A stretch of 64,000 nt of DNA from Sphingobium sp. AP50 (GTDB taxonomy: Bacteria > Pseudomonadota > Alphaproteobacteria > Sphingomonadales > Sphingomonadaceae). The notes beneath the pieces were generated by a model. That model had not been told where the DNA came from. It saw only the letters and a program-made list of their open reading frames with translations, and did no database searches. Each line of letters starts with the position of its first letter. The first letter of the stretch is position 1. The translations under genes were made by a program, and so were the position numbers. The stretch is taken from assembly GCF_900109095.1 (NCBI RefSeq), contig NZ_FNYZ01000008.1, positions 1 to 64,000 of the forward strand, in the 5' to 3' direction. Positions 53,079 through 63,159 of the stretch are shown here, piece after piece.

Positions 53079-55744
53079 GGGATATCCTCATGGGGCAATT
53101 CGGTGATGATCAGCGCCTGCGGCATAGTGAGGGTGAAGCAGGCGCCCAGTGGCTGAGCCCTGTTGGCGGCGGAGACGGAAAGGCCCATCGCCTCCGCAAA
53201 GCCCTTCACGATGGCGAGGCCAAGGCCGGTGCCCTGCCTGCCCCGGTCCGATCCCTCCAGCCGGGTGAAGGTATCGAACACCCGCATTTCCGCCCCGGCC
53301 GGGATGCCCGGCCCTTCATCGATGACGGAGAGGCTGATCGCATCGGGCAGGCGCAGGCCCCGGATCAGGACCGGCGTGCCGGAATCGGCATAGCGGCCGG
53401 CATTGTCGAGCAGGTTGATCAGACAATGGTGCAGCAGGGTCGGATCGACGCGAACGAGTGGGATGTCGGGCGGGATATCGACCTGCACCTCATGCCCCAG
53501 CAGCGACTGGCGGCTGTCATGCACGGCGCTGGCCACCGCGTCGAACAGGTCGGTCGGTTCGAGTTTGAGCGGCAGGGCGCCCGCCTCCACCCGCGCCATG
53601 TCGAGCAGGTTGGCGACGAAACGATTGAGGCGCTGGGCTTCGGCCGCCACGGAATCAAGCAGGTCGGAGGGCTGATCGCGGCGCAATTCGTGGACGGCGG
53701 AGATGATGGTGGTGAGGGGCGTGCGCAGATCATGGCTGACCGAGGAAAGCAGCGCAGACCGCAGCCGGTCCCGCTCGCGTATCTGACGGGCGTCGAGCAT
53801 TTCCTCCTCCAGCGCCATGCGATCGAAGGCGATCGAGGCCTGATCGAGCAGGCTCATGAGCAGGGGAATCTGGTCGGACCGGAGCGGTTCGCCCGCATCT
53901 TCGCGGGCGAGGCCCAGGACGCCCAGAACCCCGCGCGTCGTGCGCAGCGGATGGAACAGCCAGTCCGACGCGGTAAGGGTTGATGATCCGCGCCCGGCGG
54001 GTTGTTCATTGTCCATCGCCCATTGCGCTGCCGCCTTTTCAATCTGTTCCAGCCGGTCTTCGGGCGGGAAGGCTGCGCGCAGTTGCGGGCCATCGCGGGA
54101 CGGCAGGAGCAGGACGGTGCGGACCGAAAATAGCCGCGCGACTTCGGCGCAGATGGCCTGCATCAATTCCTCCTGACTGGAGGCGGCAGTGAGATGGCGC
54201 GAAAAGCCGGCCAGAGCGGCATTTTGCCGCGCGCTGGACTGGGCCAAGTCCGCCTGCGCGCGGACCCGCGCGGCAAACTGGCTGGTCACGATCGCGACGC
54301 CCAGCAGGACGAGGATGCTGATGATATTTTCGGGATTGCTGACGGTCAGCGTGCCGGTGGGCGGCAGGAAGAAGAAATTATAGGCAAGGCTGGACAGAAG
54401 GCCGGAAAACAGCCCTGCGCGCAGGCCGAAGCTGGCCGCCGCGAACATCACCGGGACAAGGTAGAGCAAGGCGATATTGCCGAGGTCTATGACTTCAAGC
54501 AGCATCCGCCCCAGCGCGGTCATGCCGGCGATCATCAGGATCGACCAGAGATAGTCGATCGGCCTGCCCCAGCCCTGACGCAGCGGCCTGCCCGCCGCCT
54601 TCCGGCCGGGTGCGGTGGCATCACCGGGCAGGACATGGATGGCGACATCATTAATCTCGCGGACCAGCCGGTCGACCACCGATCCATGGCGCCGTTCGAA
54701 CCACCAGGACCGGGCCGACTTGCCGATCACAATCTGGGTGGCGCGGGCGTCGCGAACATAATGGCGCAGCCCTTCGAACACGGACGGCGCCGGGATGGTC
54801 GCGGTGGTCGCGCCCAGCCGGGAGGCGAGCGCCATGGTGTCAGCCAGTTGCTCGCGTTCCTGCGCGGTGAACGTCAGGCTGCGCTGGGTTTCGATATGCA
54901 CGGCCGACCAGGGCGCCTTGAGCGCATCGGCCAGCCGTTTGGCGGCGCGGACGAGGCCTTGTGCGCCGGGCACTTCGCTGATCGCGACGAGGATGCGCTC
55001 ACCCGCGGCAAAGCTGCCCGCCAGCGCATGGGCGCGGACATAGTCCAGCATCTGCGCGTCGACCGCCTGTGCGGCGCGACGCAGCGCCATTTCGCGCAGG
55101 GCGGTGAGGTTCGACTTGGAAAAGAAATGGCCGAGCGCGCGGGTCGCTTCCTGCGGGATATAGACCTTGCCGTCCTTCAGCCGCTCGATCAGTTCGTCGG
55201 GCGGTATGTCCACCACCTCGATCTCGGCCATTTCCAGGATCGAGTCCGGCACGGTTTCGCGCACGCGAACCCGCGTGAAGGAGGCGACGACGTCGTTCAG
55301 GCTCTCCACATGCTGGATATTGACGGTCGAATAGACGTCTATGCCCGCGTCGAGCAGTTCCTCGATATCCTGATAGCGTTTGGGATGGCGGCTGCCGGTC
55401 GCATTGCTGTGCGCCAGTTCATCGACCAGCACCAGCGCCGGGCGGCGCTCCAGAATGGCGTCGAGGTCCATCTCGCCCAGCCGATGGCCCCTATGGTCGA
55501 CATCATGCCGTGCGATGATCTCATGGCCGGCGAGCAGCGCTTCCGTTTCCTTGCGTCCGTGGGTTTCGACCACGCCGACGACGACGTCGATGCCGGCCTT
55601 GCGCCGCTGCATGCCGTCGGTCAGCATCTCATAGGTCTTGCCGACGCCGGGCGCGGCGCCCAGGAATATCTTGAGACGGCCGCGACCTTCCTGCGCGGCG
55701 GCGCGCAGGAAGGCTTCGGGATCGCGGCGATCGGGATCATTCAT
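53075..55744 (-). CDS. kdpD: KdpD sensor histidine kinase
   Basis: An 889-residue sensor. The N-terminal KdpD domain has Walker A GAAPGVGKT (29-37) and DELAHSN, followed by a Usp-like domain (about 245-370), four membrane helices (roughly 395-495), a GAF region and the kinase core. The phosphorylated His671 is in SSVSHDLRTPL, and the ATP-binding motifs NLLDNAGRYA, DEGPGIP and GTGLGLAIVKG are intact. It measures K+ and turgor signals and phosphorylates KdpE. The start overlaps the kdpC stop by 4 bases. Confidence 0.95.
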   Translation of the reverse strand: MNDPDRRDPEAFLRAAAQEGRGRLKIFLGAAPGVGKTYEMLTDGMQRRKAGIDVVVGVVETHGRKETEALLAGHEIIARHDVDHRGHRLGEMDLDAILERRPALVLVDELAHSNATGSRHPKRYQDIEELLDAGIDVYSTVNIQHVESLNDVVASFTRVRVRETVPDSILEMAEIEVVDIPPDELIERLKDGKVYIPQEATRALGHFFSKSNLTALREMALRRAAQAVDAQMLDYVRAHALAGSFAAGERILVAISEVPGAQGLVRAAKRLADALKAPWSAVHIETQRSLTFTAQEREQLADTMALASRLGATTATIPAPSVFEGLRHYVRDARATQIVIGKSARSWWFERRHGSVVDRLVREINDVAIHVLPGDATAPGRKAAGRPLRQGWGRPIDYLWSILMIAGMTALGRMLLEVIDLGNIALLYLVPVMFAAASFGLRAGLFSGLLSSLAYNFFFLPPTGTLTVSNPENIISILVLLGVAIVTSQFAARVRAQADLAQSSARQNAALAGFSRHLTAASSQEELMQAICAEVARLFSVRTVLLLPSRDGPQLRAAFPPEDRLEQIEKAAAQWAMDNEQPAGRGSSTLTASDWLFHPLRTTRGVLGVLGLAREDAGEPLRSDQIPLLMSLLDQASIAFDRMALEEEMLDARQIRERDRLRSALLSSVSHDLRTPLTTIISAVHELRRDQPSDLLDSVAAEAQRLNRFVANLLDMARVEAGALPLKLEPTDLFDAVASAVHDSRQSLLGHEVQVDIPPDIPLVRVDPTLLHHCLINLLDNAGRYADSGTPVLIRGLRLPDAISLSVIDEGPGIPAGAEMRVFDTFTRLEGSDRGRQGTGLGLAIVKGFAEAMGLSVSAANRAQPLGACFTLTMPQALIITELPHEDIP

Positions 55745-56331
55745 CGGACGGTGGTAGCGCCGATCCGGTCCAGCCGTCGATTGATTTCAAGGACGTTGAC
55801 GCGCGGTTCGCCCAGAAAGCCAAGGAGCGGCTGTTCGATATGCTGATCGACCAGCGCGCGGACATCGGTCGCCGCAAGCCCGCGCACCCGCGCTATCCGG
55901 TCGACCTGATAATAGGCCGCTTGCGGCGTGATGTCGGGATCGAGGCCGGACGCCGAAGCCGTCACCAGATCGGCGGGGATCGGCTGGCCGGGATTGGCCT
56001 GTGTCAGCTTCTCGCTGTCGGCCTTGACCCGATCAACCAGCACCTGGCTTGCCGGGCCAAGGTTGGACCCCGAAGAAGCAAGGCCGTCATAGCCCTTGCC
56101 TGCGGCCGAAGGGCGCGAGGAGAAGTAACGATCGGACGTAAAGCCCTGTCCGACCCGTTCCGACCCGATGATCTTGCCATCCTGCTCGATCAGACTGCCA
56201 TTGGCCTGAGACGGGAAGACCATCTGGCCGATGCCGGTCAGGGTCAGCGGATAGGCAAGGCCCAGCAGCATGGCGAAGAGGATCGTCATGACCAGAGCGG
56301 GCCGGAGCGATGTGATGATGTCCTTGTTCAT
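55741..56331 (-). CDS. kdpC: KdpC subunit of the K+ ATPase
   Basis: A 196-residue subunit with one N-terminal helix (about 10-32, SLRPALVMTILFAMLLGLAYPLTL region) and a periplasmic domain with QANGSLIEQDGKIIGSERVGQ, YFSSRPSA and a C-terminal VRALVDQHIEQPLLGFLGEPRVNVLEIN. KdpC stabilises the complex and raises ATP affinity of KdpB. It is 11 bases downstream of kdpB. Confidence 0.95.
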   Translation of the reverse strand: MNKDIITSLRPALVMTILFAMLLGLAYPLTLTGIGQMVFPSQANGSLIEQDGKIIGSERVGQGFTSDRYFSSRPSAAGKGYDGLASSGSNLGPASQVLVDRVKADSEKLTQANPGQPIPADLVTASASGLDPDITPQAAYYQVDRIARVRGLAATDVRALVDQHIEQPLLGFLGEPRVNVLEINRRLDRIGATTVR

Positions 56332-56342
56332 GGAGAAATTCC

Positions 56343-58373
56343 TCAGGCGAGGCCAAGGCCGTTGACGGCCAGGTCGATGATCTTGATGCCGACAAAGGGC
56401 GCGACCAGCCCGCCCAGACCATAGATGGCCAGGTTGCGCGCCAGCAGCGGCCCGGCGCCGATCGGGCGATAGGTCACGCCCTTCAGCGCCAGCGGCACCA
56501 GCAGCGGAATGATCAATGCGTTGAAGATGATCGCGGACAGGATCGCGCTTTGCGGCGTGGCGAGGCCCATGACATTGAGCACGCCGAGCCCCGGATAGAG
56601 CACCACGAACATCGCCGGGATGATCGCGAAATATTTGGCGACATCATTGGCGACCGAGAAGGTGGTGAGCGCGCCGCGCGTCATGAGCAATTGCTTGCCG
56701 AGCCCCACAACCTCGATCAGCTTGGTCGGATCGCTGTCGAGATCGACCATATTGCCCGCTTCGCGCGCCGCCTGCGTGCCGGTATTCATGGCGACGCCGA
56801 CATCCGCCTGCGCCAGTGCGGGCGCGTCATTGGTGCCGTCGCCGCACATGGCGACAAGGCAGCCGCCCTCCTGTTCCTTGCGGATCAGGGCCAGCTTGTC
56901 CTCCGGCGTCGCCTGAGCCAGGAAATCGTCCACGCCCGCCTCGGCCGCGATGCTGGCGGCGGTCAGAGGATTGTCGCCGGTGATCATCACCGTGCGGATG
57001 CCCATCTGCCGCAGTTCCCCGAAGCGCTCGCGGATGCCGGCCTTGACGATGTCCTTCAGGAAGATGGCCCCCAGCAGTTCGCCATCCTTCGCCACCGCAA
57101 GCGGCGTGCCGCCTGCGCGCGCAATCTCGTCCGTGATGCGGCGCAGTTCAGCCTCCCCTTCCGGCTGGCCGTCGATCGCTTTGAGCACGGAATCCACCGC
57201 CCCTTTGATGATTGTCGATCCGCCGGCCTGCACGCCCGAAATACGGGTCTGGGCGGTGAAGGGAATGACCTCCGCTCCGCCCGGCAAAACCGTCGTGGTC
57301 TGTGCAAATGCCTCGCGCGCGAGCAGGACGATCGAGCGGCCCTCCGGGGTTTCGTCCGCCAGGCTGGCGAGCAGCGCGGCTTCGGCAAGATCGGCCTGCT
57401 TCATAGCCCCGACGGTGCGGAACTCCGTCGCCTGACGATCGCCGACCGTGATCGTGCCGGTCTTGTCGAGCAGCAGCACGTCGATATCGCCCGCCGCCTC
57501 GACCGCGCGGCCCGACTTGGCGAGCACGTTGAAGCGCACCAGTCGATCCATGCCGGCAATGCCGATCGCCGACAGCAGGGCCGCGATGGTGGTGGGGATC
57601 AGGGTGATGAGCAGCGCGGCCAGGATCGATACGGGGATCGCGCCGCCCGCATAGCTGGCGAAACCGGGAATCGTGCCGACCGCGATCAGGAAGATGATGG
57701 TCAGGCCCACCAGCAGCAGCGTCAGCGCAATCTCGTTGGGAGTCTTCTGCCGTTCCGCACCCTCGACCAGTGCGATCATGCGGTCCAGGAAGCCCTGCCC
57801 CGGATTGACCGTCACGCGCACCCGGATTTCATCGGAGATGACACGGGTGCCCGCCGTCACGGCCGAGCGGTCGCCGCCGGCCTCGCGGATCACCGGCGCG
57901 GATTCGCCGGTGATGGCGGCTTCGTTGACCGACGCGACACCGGATACGACTTCGCCATCGGACGGGATCAGGTCGCCGGTTTCGACCAGCACGGCATCAC
58001 CCAGCTTCAGCGCGCTGGCCGGGACATCGTCATAGTCTCGGCCGTCGCCTTTCAGGCGCTTGGCGGTCAGTTCCGCCTTGGTCGCGCGCAGTGAGGCGGC
58101 CTGCGCCTTGCCGCGCCCTTCGGCAATGGCTTCGGCGAAGGTGCCGAACAACACGGTCAGCCACAGCCAGATGACCAGTTGCAGCTTGAAGCCGATCGAT
58201 AGCCCGTCCTGCCCGACGACGAGCAGGACGGTCAGCAGCACCGCGACGACGGCGGTGGTGAACATCACCGGATTGCGGATCAGTTCCTTCGGCTTGAGTT
58301 TGCGGAAGGCGTCTCGACACGCAGGCAGGATCAGGTCGGCGGTGAAGAGCGATTTGGACGCGGTGCGTGCCAT
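56343..58373 (-). CDS. kdpB: KdpB catalytic subunit
   Basis: A 676-residue P-type ATPase. The phosphorylated Asp303 lies in [12 protein letters not shown], the dephosphorylation loop TGES is at 155-158, and the nucleotide-domain motifs (GTKGAVDS-like [39 protein letters not shown]) are present. It powers high-affinity K+ uptake through KdpA. The ATG at 58373 is 16 bases downstream of kdpA. Confidence 0.97.
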   Translation of the reverse strand: MARTASKSLFTADLILPACRDAFRKLKPKELIRNPVMFTTAVVAVLLTVLLVVGQDGLSIGFKLQLVIWLWLTVLFGTFAEAIAEGRGKAQAASLRATKAELTAKRLKGDGRDYDDVPASALKLGDAVLVETGDLIPSDGEVVSGVASVNEAAITGESAPVIREAGGDRSAVTAGTRVISDEIRVRVTVNPGQGFLDRMIALVEGAERQKTPNEIALTLLLVGLTIIFLIAVGTIPGFASYAGGAIPVSILAALLITLIPTTIAALLSAIGIAGMDRLVRFNVLAKSGRAVEAAGDIDVLLLDKTGTITVGDRQATEFRTVGAMKQADLAEAALLASLADETPEGRSIVLLAREAFAQTTTVLPGGAEVIPFTAQTRISGVQAGGSTIIKGAVDSVLKAIDGQPEGEAELRRITDEIARAGGTPLAVAKDGELLGAIFLKDIVKAGIRERFGELRQMGIRTVMITGDNPLTAASIAAEAGVDDFLAQATPEDKLALIRKEQEGGCLVAMCGDGTNDAPALAQADVGVAMNTGTQAAREAGNMVDLDSDPTKLIEVVGLGKQLLMTRGALTTFSVANDVAKYFAIIPAMFVVLYPGLGVLNVMGLATPQSAILSAIIFNALIIPLLVPLALKGVTYRPIGAGPLLARNLAIYGLGGLVAPFVGIKIIDLAVNGLGLA

Positions 58374-58389
58374 TTATATGCTCCAATCT

Positions 58390-60093
58390 TTAGAATGTCT
58401 GGCCGTTGATCATCGCGAGATGATCGGCGATCGGGCCAAGGGCGAGGCCGGGCAGGAAGGTGAGGCCACCCACGATGAGGATGATGCCGACCAGGAGGCC
58501 GGTCCAGAGCGGCCCGGTGGTGGGGAAGCTGCCTGTCGTTGCCGGCGTATATTTCTTCACGGCCAGACCGCCGGCGATCGCCAGCATCGGCACGATGATG
58601 AAGAAACGGCCGATCCACATCGCGACACCCAGCAGGCCATTATAGAAGGGCGTGTTGGCGGACAGGCCGGCAAAGGCGGACCCGTTATTACCCACGGCCG
58701 ATGTGAAGGCGTAGAGGATTTCGGAGAAGCCATGCGGCCCCTTGTTCAGCGGTCCGGCCAGACCCGCCGGCAAGACCGATGCCAGCGCCGAAAAGCCCAG
58801 GATCATCAGCGGCAGCACGGCGATGGCCAGAACCGCCAGCTTCACTTCCCGACTTTCGATCTTCTTGCCGACATATTCCGGCGTGCGACCAACCATCAGT
58901 CCCGCGACGAACACGGCGAGGATGGCGAACAGCAGGAAGCCATAGATGCCTGCGCCCACGCCACCGACGACGACTTCGCCCAGTTGGATATTAATCAGCG
59001 GGATCATGCCGCCCAGCGCGGTAAAACTGTCATGCATGGCGTTGACGGCGCCACAGCTTGCGGCCGTCGTGACGACCGAGAAAAGGGCGGAGGCGGCGAT
59101 GCCGAAGCGGACTTCCTTCCCCTCCATATTGCCCCCGGCGATGCCCAGATGGTGCAGCACCGGATTGCCCGCCGCCTCCTGCCAGTAGGTGACGGCCGTG
59201 CCCAGGAGGAACAAAAACGTCATGGCCGCCAGTATCGCCCAGCCCTGCCGCACATTGCCGACCGCCTTGCCGAAGGTATAGGTCAGGCCGACGCCAATGA
59301 GGAAGATGGACAGCATCTGGACGAAATTGGTGAGCGCGCCTGGATTTTCGAACGGATGCGCGCTGTTGGCGTTGAAGAAGCCGCCACCATTGGTGCCCAG
59401 CATCTTGATCGCCTCCTGCGAAGCGACCGGTCCCAGCGCCAGCGTCTGCCGCGCGCCTTCCAGCGTGGTAACATCAACCGATGCCGCCAGGGTCTGCGGC
59501 ACGCCGCTGGCGATCAGGAACAGCGCGTAGAGGAAACAGGCCGGCAACAGCAGATAGAGGGTGATCCGCGTCATATCGGCCCAGAAATTGCCGATGCCCT
59601 TTGCCTCCCGTCGGGCAAAGCCCCGGAACAGCGCAAAGGCCAGCGCAATGCCGGTCGCCGCCGACAGGAAATTATGGATGGTCAGGCCCAGCATCTGGCT
59701 GAGGTTCGACATTGTCGATTCCCCGCCATAGCTTTGCCAGTTGGTGTTGGTGGTGAAGCTGACCGCCGTATTGAACGACAGATGCTCGCTCAGACCTGGA
59801 TAGCCCAGCGGATTGAGCGGCAATACGCCCTGAAACCGCAGGATCGCATAAGTGAAGAAAAGCAGCACCGCGTTGAAGATGAGCATGTGGACCGCATAGC
59901 GGCGCCAGCCCTGCTCCTGGGTCGGATCGATGCCGGAGAGTTTGTAGAAACCGCGTTCGACCGGCTCCAGCACCGCATGAAGCGGCGTTCGGCGCCCTTC
60001 ATAAAGGGCAAAGAGCCACAGGCCCATCGGCTTTGCCAGCGCCAGCAATAGGCCGACGAAGGCCAGGATCAATATCCATCCCTGGAATGTCAT
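58390..60093 (-). CDS. kdpA: KdpA K+-binding channel subunit
   Basis: A 567-residue membrane protein with about ten helices, related to the SKT K+ channels. Selectivity-filter-like segments are visible, such as [33 protein letters not shown] and [10 protein letters not shown]. The start is the ATG at 60093 ([16 protein letters not shown]); a longer frame up to 60447 would run through kdpF and is rejected. It is 17 bases downstream of kdpF. Confidence 0.96.
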   Translation of the reverse strand: MTFQGWILILAFVGLLLALAKPMGLWLFALYEGRRTPLHAVLEPVERGFYKLSGIDPTQEQGWRRYAVHMLIFNAVLLFFTYAILRFQGVLPLNPLGYPGLSEHLSFNTAVSFTTNTNWQSYGGESTMSNLSQMLGLTIHNFLSAATGIALAFALFRGFARREAKGIGNFWADMTRITLYLLLPACFLYALFLIASGVPQTLAASVDVTTLEGARQTLALGPVASQEAIKMLGTNGGGFFNANSAHPFENPGALTNFVQMLSIFLIGVGLTYTFGKAVGNVRQGWAILAAMTFLFLLGTAVTYWQEAAGNPVLHHLGIAGGNMEGKEVRFGIAASALFSVVTTAASCGAVNAMHDSFTALGGMIPLINIQLGEVVVGGVGAGIYGFLLFAILAVFVAGLMVGRTPEYVGKKIESREVKLAVLAIAVLPLMILGFSALASVLPAGLAGPLNKGPHGFSEILYAFTSAVGNNGSAFAGLSANTPFYNGLLGVAMWIGRFFIIVPMLAIAGGLAVKKYTPATTGSFPTTGPLWTGLLVGIILIVGGLTFLPGLALGPIADHLAMINGQTF

Positions 60094-60110
60094 GGTTTCG
60101 CCCCCCCCGA

Positions 60111-60200
60111 TCAGAAGCGTTCGGGGCGTGCGAGCACGGCCACCAGATAGAGAAGAAGGCCGAGCGCGGTGATTGCCGCCAGCCAGAGGTCGATGGTCAT
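60111..60200 (-). CDS. kdpF: KdpF small subunit
   Basis: A 29-residue single-helix peptide beginning [20 protein letters not shown] and ending in ARPERF. Length, position directly before kdpA and the single hydrophobic helix identify KdpF, which stabilises the KdpABC complex in the membrane. It lies 12 bases after the stop of another tiny membrane peptide gene. Confidence 0.9.
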   Translation of the reverse strand: MTIDLWLAAITALGLLLYLVAVLARPERF

Positions 60201-60212
60201 GGCTGTGCCCTC

Positions 60213-60296
60213 TTATGCATTGTCGCACAGGGCCGCATAGCCAAGCGTCGCCGCCAGCAAGCCCAGGGTGAGGCCGATCCAGAGGATGTCCTGCAT
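60213..60296 (-). CDS. 27-residue membrane peptide at the head of the kdp operon
   Basis: The frame from the ATG at 60296 encodes [20 protein letters not shown] followed by AALCDNA: an acidic first turn, one hydrophobic helix and a C-terminal Cys-Asp pair. Size and amphipathic ends resemble KdpF, but the sequences differ and KdpF follows in its normal place. A ribosome-like GGAGAT lies about 10 bases upstream. It is probably an additional small component of the K+ ATPase or a regulator; this is inference from position and hydrophobicity. Confidence 0.6.
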   Translation of the reverse strand: MQDILWIGLTLGLLAATLGYAALCDNA

Positions 60297-60659
60297 GTGA
60301 AATCTCCCGCATGACGCCGGAGCCGCAGGAGATGCGGCATCGGGTCCTATGCAGCGCTTCAACTAGGGCAGGGCCGCGTTTGAATTCGAGAGCGGGAACA
60401 GATGGAACGCATAGTATTTGCGTATGATTGGCATATTTTTGTGACAAAGGCCGCTGAAATCGGGCGTTTTATCGTAGCTTTTATCGCCGCAGCGACTCTT
60501 CGTATTTCGAAAAATCTATGCCGATTGCGCCTTCCCGATCTGGAGAAAAAATGGTCGGTTGAGCCATATCCTCTGGCACGCCGCAGGGTTGTGGCGCGAC
60601 TTCGCTCATGATGAGCCAAGCCTTTTCGGGCGCCGTCAAGCGGCGCTGACAGGGAGCAA
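60297..60659. other. Region upstream of kdp; promoter expected
   Basis: About 360 bases with no supported gene. The half nearest kdp should hold the KdpE-controlled promoter, but no certain sites were found. An AT-rich patch (catagtatttgcgtatgattggcatatttttgtgac) lies around 60410-60445. On the minus strand a 42-residue frame (60481-60609, MSEVAPQPCGVPEDMAQP..., ending KYEESLRR) is open but unsupported. Confidence 0.4.
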
Positions 60660-61429
60660 TTATGGCCACTCGGCTGCAAAAATTTGCTGAATCAAAGTCG
60701 GCCCATTCGGCATGGCGTAGCTCCCCAGGGCGCACGAACACATGGGGAGAAGTCGGAGCGCCGCCTTGGTGTTGGCGAAATCCTGGAACGTTTCGATAGC
60801 CCGTAACAGCCCACCCGCATTTTCTGCGCAGGCTGGGGCGCGATCAATGCGCCCCGCAGGTCTGCCGCCACGTCACGCTCTGCACGGGCCGTGGCGATGG
60901 CGTAGCGGAATATCTGGCTGCATGTACTGCGCGCGCTTGGCTGTCTCGTATTTGCCCTTGCCCTCCATCTTGCGCAGCATGGTCAAGACTTCCTGCGTGG
61001 TGATGGCGGTGACTGGACGCTTGCCGAGAGAGGCGTTGATGAAGGCCAGCAGTCAGCGCAGTTTATCATCGTGATGGCAGAGCGGCCTTCGCGCTCCACC
61101 TTCATCAACCATTCGTCGGCGACGGCTTTGAAGCTGTTGGAAGCGGCCACCGAGGCGGCAATACGATCCAACTTGATCTTCTCGGCAGGATCGTCGTCCT
61201 TCGCCAGCACCTTGCGGGCGGCGTCGCGCCGCTCGCGGGCATCGGCAAGGCTGGTGTCGGGATAGACGCCGAAGGCAAGGGTCTTCTGCTTCCCCATGTG
61301 GCGGTAGTTCATCCGCCAGTAGCGCCCGCCATTGGGCATTACATAGAGGAACAGGCCATCGCTGTCTGTGAGTTTATAAGGCCTGGCGTTGCCCTTGGCA
61401 TTCTTGATCGCAACGGCGGTAAGCGCCAT
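60660..61429 (-). pseudogene. P4-type tyrosine integrase, decayed
   Basis: The first 115 or so residues from 61429 (MALTAVAIKNAKGNARPYKL, TDSDGLFLYVMPNGGRYWRM) are the arm-binding DUF4102 domain of P4-like integrases. Near 61050 the frame breaks: the true continuation (LLAFINASLGKRPVTAITTQEVL) is in another frame, and further shifts follow (SQIFRYAIATARAERDVAADLRG, then VRPGELRHAEWADFD near 60690-60740). The catalytic C-terminus (HxxR...Y) is absent. It is the relic of a mobile island. Confidence 0.85.
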
Positions 61430-61571
61430 GACGGTACCTCCTTTTGGGGGAGGGCCACGCTACCATCAGATATACCATCAAGATGCTGGTATCCGGTGGT
61501 CCAAGACCGCTCCGTATGGGATACCTATACCACGAAAAACCGCAGAAATCCGCCATTCCTGGCACCATCTG

Positions 61572-61590
61572 ATACTCTCTGAGAGAGTAT
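61572..61590. repeat. Perfect short palindrome beside the att scar
   Basis: ATACTCTC (61572-61579), loop TGA, GAGAGTAT (61583-61590). It lies two bases before the tRNA-like scar and may be a recombinase or excisionase site, or simply a former terminator of the tRNA gene. Confidence 0.6.
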
Positions 61591-61592
61591 TT

Positions 61593-61609
61593 TGGTGACC
61601 CCTACGGGA
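61593..61609 (-). other. tRNA 3'-end scar (likely attachment site)
   Basis: On the minus strand these 17 bases read TCCCGTAGGGGTCACCA: the 3' half of a T stem, a seven-base acceptor strand, a discriminator A and CCA. No rest of a tRNA is present on the 5' side. P4-type integrases insert at tRNA 3' ends and duplicate this part, so this is probably an att site of the decayed island. The isoacceptor is not assigned. Confidence 0.6.
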
Positions 61610-61817
61610 GGCCTTGCATTGAGCCCCAGGCTCGAATTTCTGCGGGTTTTCGGGCTTCACCCAACCTGCTTTTGTACCCATGCTCTGTACGTGGAGATCA
61701 GCCTATGCGGACCAGCTTGGTTGGTCAATCTACTTGGCGATTGAACGCCGGACAGGCCGGGGCCTTAGCGGCCCCGACCTGATCTTCACCAATTGCCGGT
61801 CTTTCGTGACCGTGCTG

Positions 61818-62315
61818 TCACGCCGCCTCCGCCAGATGTACGGACATTTGTCCGCTCATATCGACCCCATCTGCGACAAGCTGGCGCAGTCGGGACGCCG
61901 CGCGCTCGATTCCATTCATGAGGTTCACCGGCTTACTGTCGCGCTGGATGATCTCGTCCGTCATGATCTGAAAATGACCACGCCCGCCTTCTCGGGGCAG
62001 CAAGCGCGCAATGCGACTGCCGGGCGCCAGCGCCAAGCGACAACCGCTATGGACATATACTGCACCGTCTCGTGGCGCGATCAGCGCGATGCCCCGCATT
62101 TGCGGCTCTGGCACCGTAAAGTCGAACTCGAGGACGACGATATCCGCATTGGCATGCTTCGCCGTAACGGCGATGTTGGTGAGGGTGGTCGGCGTGAGCG
62201 GGTCGGCTGCGACTATCGAGAGGCGCGCTCCCATTTTTTTGTTTCCGAGCAGCATCTTGCTCACAGCTTCGACGTGACGGCGAGCGGTGTCGAGGGCGGT
62301 GTCGGCGGTATTCAT
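61818..62315 (-). CDS. Hypothetical protein of the mobile region
   Basis: A 165-residue soluble protein beginning MNTADTALDTARRHVEAVSK, with AAGGAAGA at good ribosome distance upstream, which supports it over the overlapping plus-strand frame. The middle has alternating beta-like hydrophobic stretches (ARLSIVAADPLTPTTLTNIAV, ADIVVLEFDFTV) and the end is helical. No family recognised. It follows the MobA-like gene on the same strand, but a terminator lies between them. Confidence 0.6.
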   Translation of the reverse strand: MNTADTALDTARRHVEAVSKMLLGNKKMGARLSIVAADPLTPTTLTNIAVTAKHANADIVVLEFDFTVPEPQMRGIALIAPRDGAVYVHSGCRLALAPGSRIARLLPREGGRGHFQIMTDEIIQRDSKPVNLMNGIERAASRLRQLVADGVDMSGQMSVHLAEAA

Positions 62316-62411
62316 TCAGGTCTTCCTTCATTTTCATCCCCCCATGGGGATCGACCTTCCACCTTCATTCCATTCAACCGGCAGCGGCCCCGCCGCGGCC
62401 GCGTGTGTCAC

Positions 62412-62446
62412 GAAAAACCCGGACCATGGTCGAAGCCAGGTCCGGG
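62412..62446 (-). terminator. Rho-independent terminator after the MobA/MobL-like gene
   Basis: Read on the minus strand, CCCGGACC (62446-62439) pairs with GGTCCGGG (62425-62418) across a 13-base loop and is followed by TTTTT (62417-62413). It ends transcription of the gene stopping at 62488 and separates it from the gene starting at 62315. Confidence 0.85.
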
Positions 62447-62487
62447 CTGCTTTCCGCCGATCGGTGAGCCACCGACGATAGCGCTGT

Positions 62488-63159
62488 TTATGCTCGGTCA
62501 TCCACGAGGTGTCGGCGCCACATCGCTTCAATGACGGCTTGCCCCTGATCGCACGTCAACTCGTCATCATACACACCGTACCGAAGGCCAAGCTCGGTCG
62601 TTCGCGGAACGATCAGCAGGTGGCAGTGCGGCGGGTGTGGCGCACCTATCGCACCCGGCGCATGGAGAATCAGAACTGAGGCAAGGCCGCGTTCGCGCCC
62701 GATGAGCCGGGCGAAGTCACGGCATCGTTCCCACCCCATGTGCAGTCGGTCGCCGTCCTGGAAAGGCAGAGTAAGGTAAACCAGCAACGCCTTCTGATGC
62801 GCGACGGCGTGTTCATCCATCCGGGTCAGGATTGTCTCTGCATCAGCTAGGCTATCGTCGGTGCCCGGCGGAAGGACGACATCTATACGCTCTGCGGTCG
62901 TGCGCCACGGCGAGGCCATCGGATCGCCAGCGGGCGCGATCGGCTGCATCTTGCGCCGCGCGAATTCCGCCGCACTGTTCAAACGGTCGCCATAGTTTCG
63001 CCGGAGCACGCCAAAGACCAAACCGCTGTCGCTGCTGCCTTTCGGGTTCGTGTAAAGCCACGTCAGCGGGTCATCTGGATCGGTTACGATGGCTTTGACA
63101 GGCACAGGAACCAGAGCCTGCTTGACCGCGATGCGCGCGGGCTTTGTGCGGGCAGCCAT
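62488..63159 (-). CDS. Small MobA/MobL-like protein
   Basis: A 223-residue protein from the ATG at 63159 (MAARTKPARIAVKQ), which overlaps the upstream stop as ATGA. The part from about 95 (VVLPPG, then LVYLTLPFQ, RDFARLIGRERG, LHAPG and PHPPHCHLLIVPR) follows the order of the MobA/MobL relaxase domain, whose metal site is an HxH on the last strand; here it is HCH. It lacks the C-terminal parts of a plasmid relaxase and an obvious catalytic Tyr, so it may be a divergent or non-conjugative relative. Moderate confidence. Confidence 0.5.
   Translation of the reverse strand: MAARTKPARIAVKQALVPVPVKAIVTDPDDPLTWLYTNPKGSSDSGLVFGVLRRNYGDRLNSAAEFARRKMQPIAPAGDPMASPWRTTAERIDVVLPPGTDDSLADAETILTRMDEHAVAHQKALLVYLTLPFQDGDRLHMGWERCRDFARLIGRERGLASVLILHAPGAIGAPHPPHCHLLIVPRTTELGLRYGVYDDELTCDQGQAVIEAMWRRHLVDDRA

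Larger units (their letters stand above)
61430..61817. other. Integrase upstream region with attachment-site scar
   Basis: About 390 bases without a gene. It contains several short inverted repeats (accatc/gatggt-type pieces near 61470-61500 that may be integrase arm sites), a hairpin at 61572-61590 and a tRNA-like scar at 61593-61609. Confidence 0.4.

Noticed and set aside
60094..60447. N-terminal extension of KdpA to a start at 60447
   Set aside because: The extra residues are kdpF and the 27-residue peptide read in the wrong frame; KdpA homologues begin MTFQGW-like at 60093.
61680..62534. A 284-residue plus-strand frame across the mobile-region gene at 61818-62315
   Set aside because: The minus-strand gene has a good ribosome site and protein-like hydrophobic pattern; the plus frame has neither and crosses a terminator.
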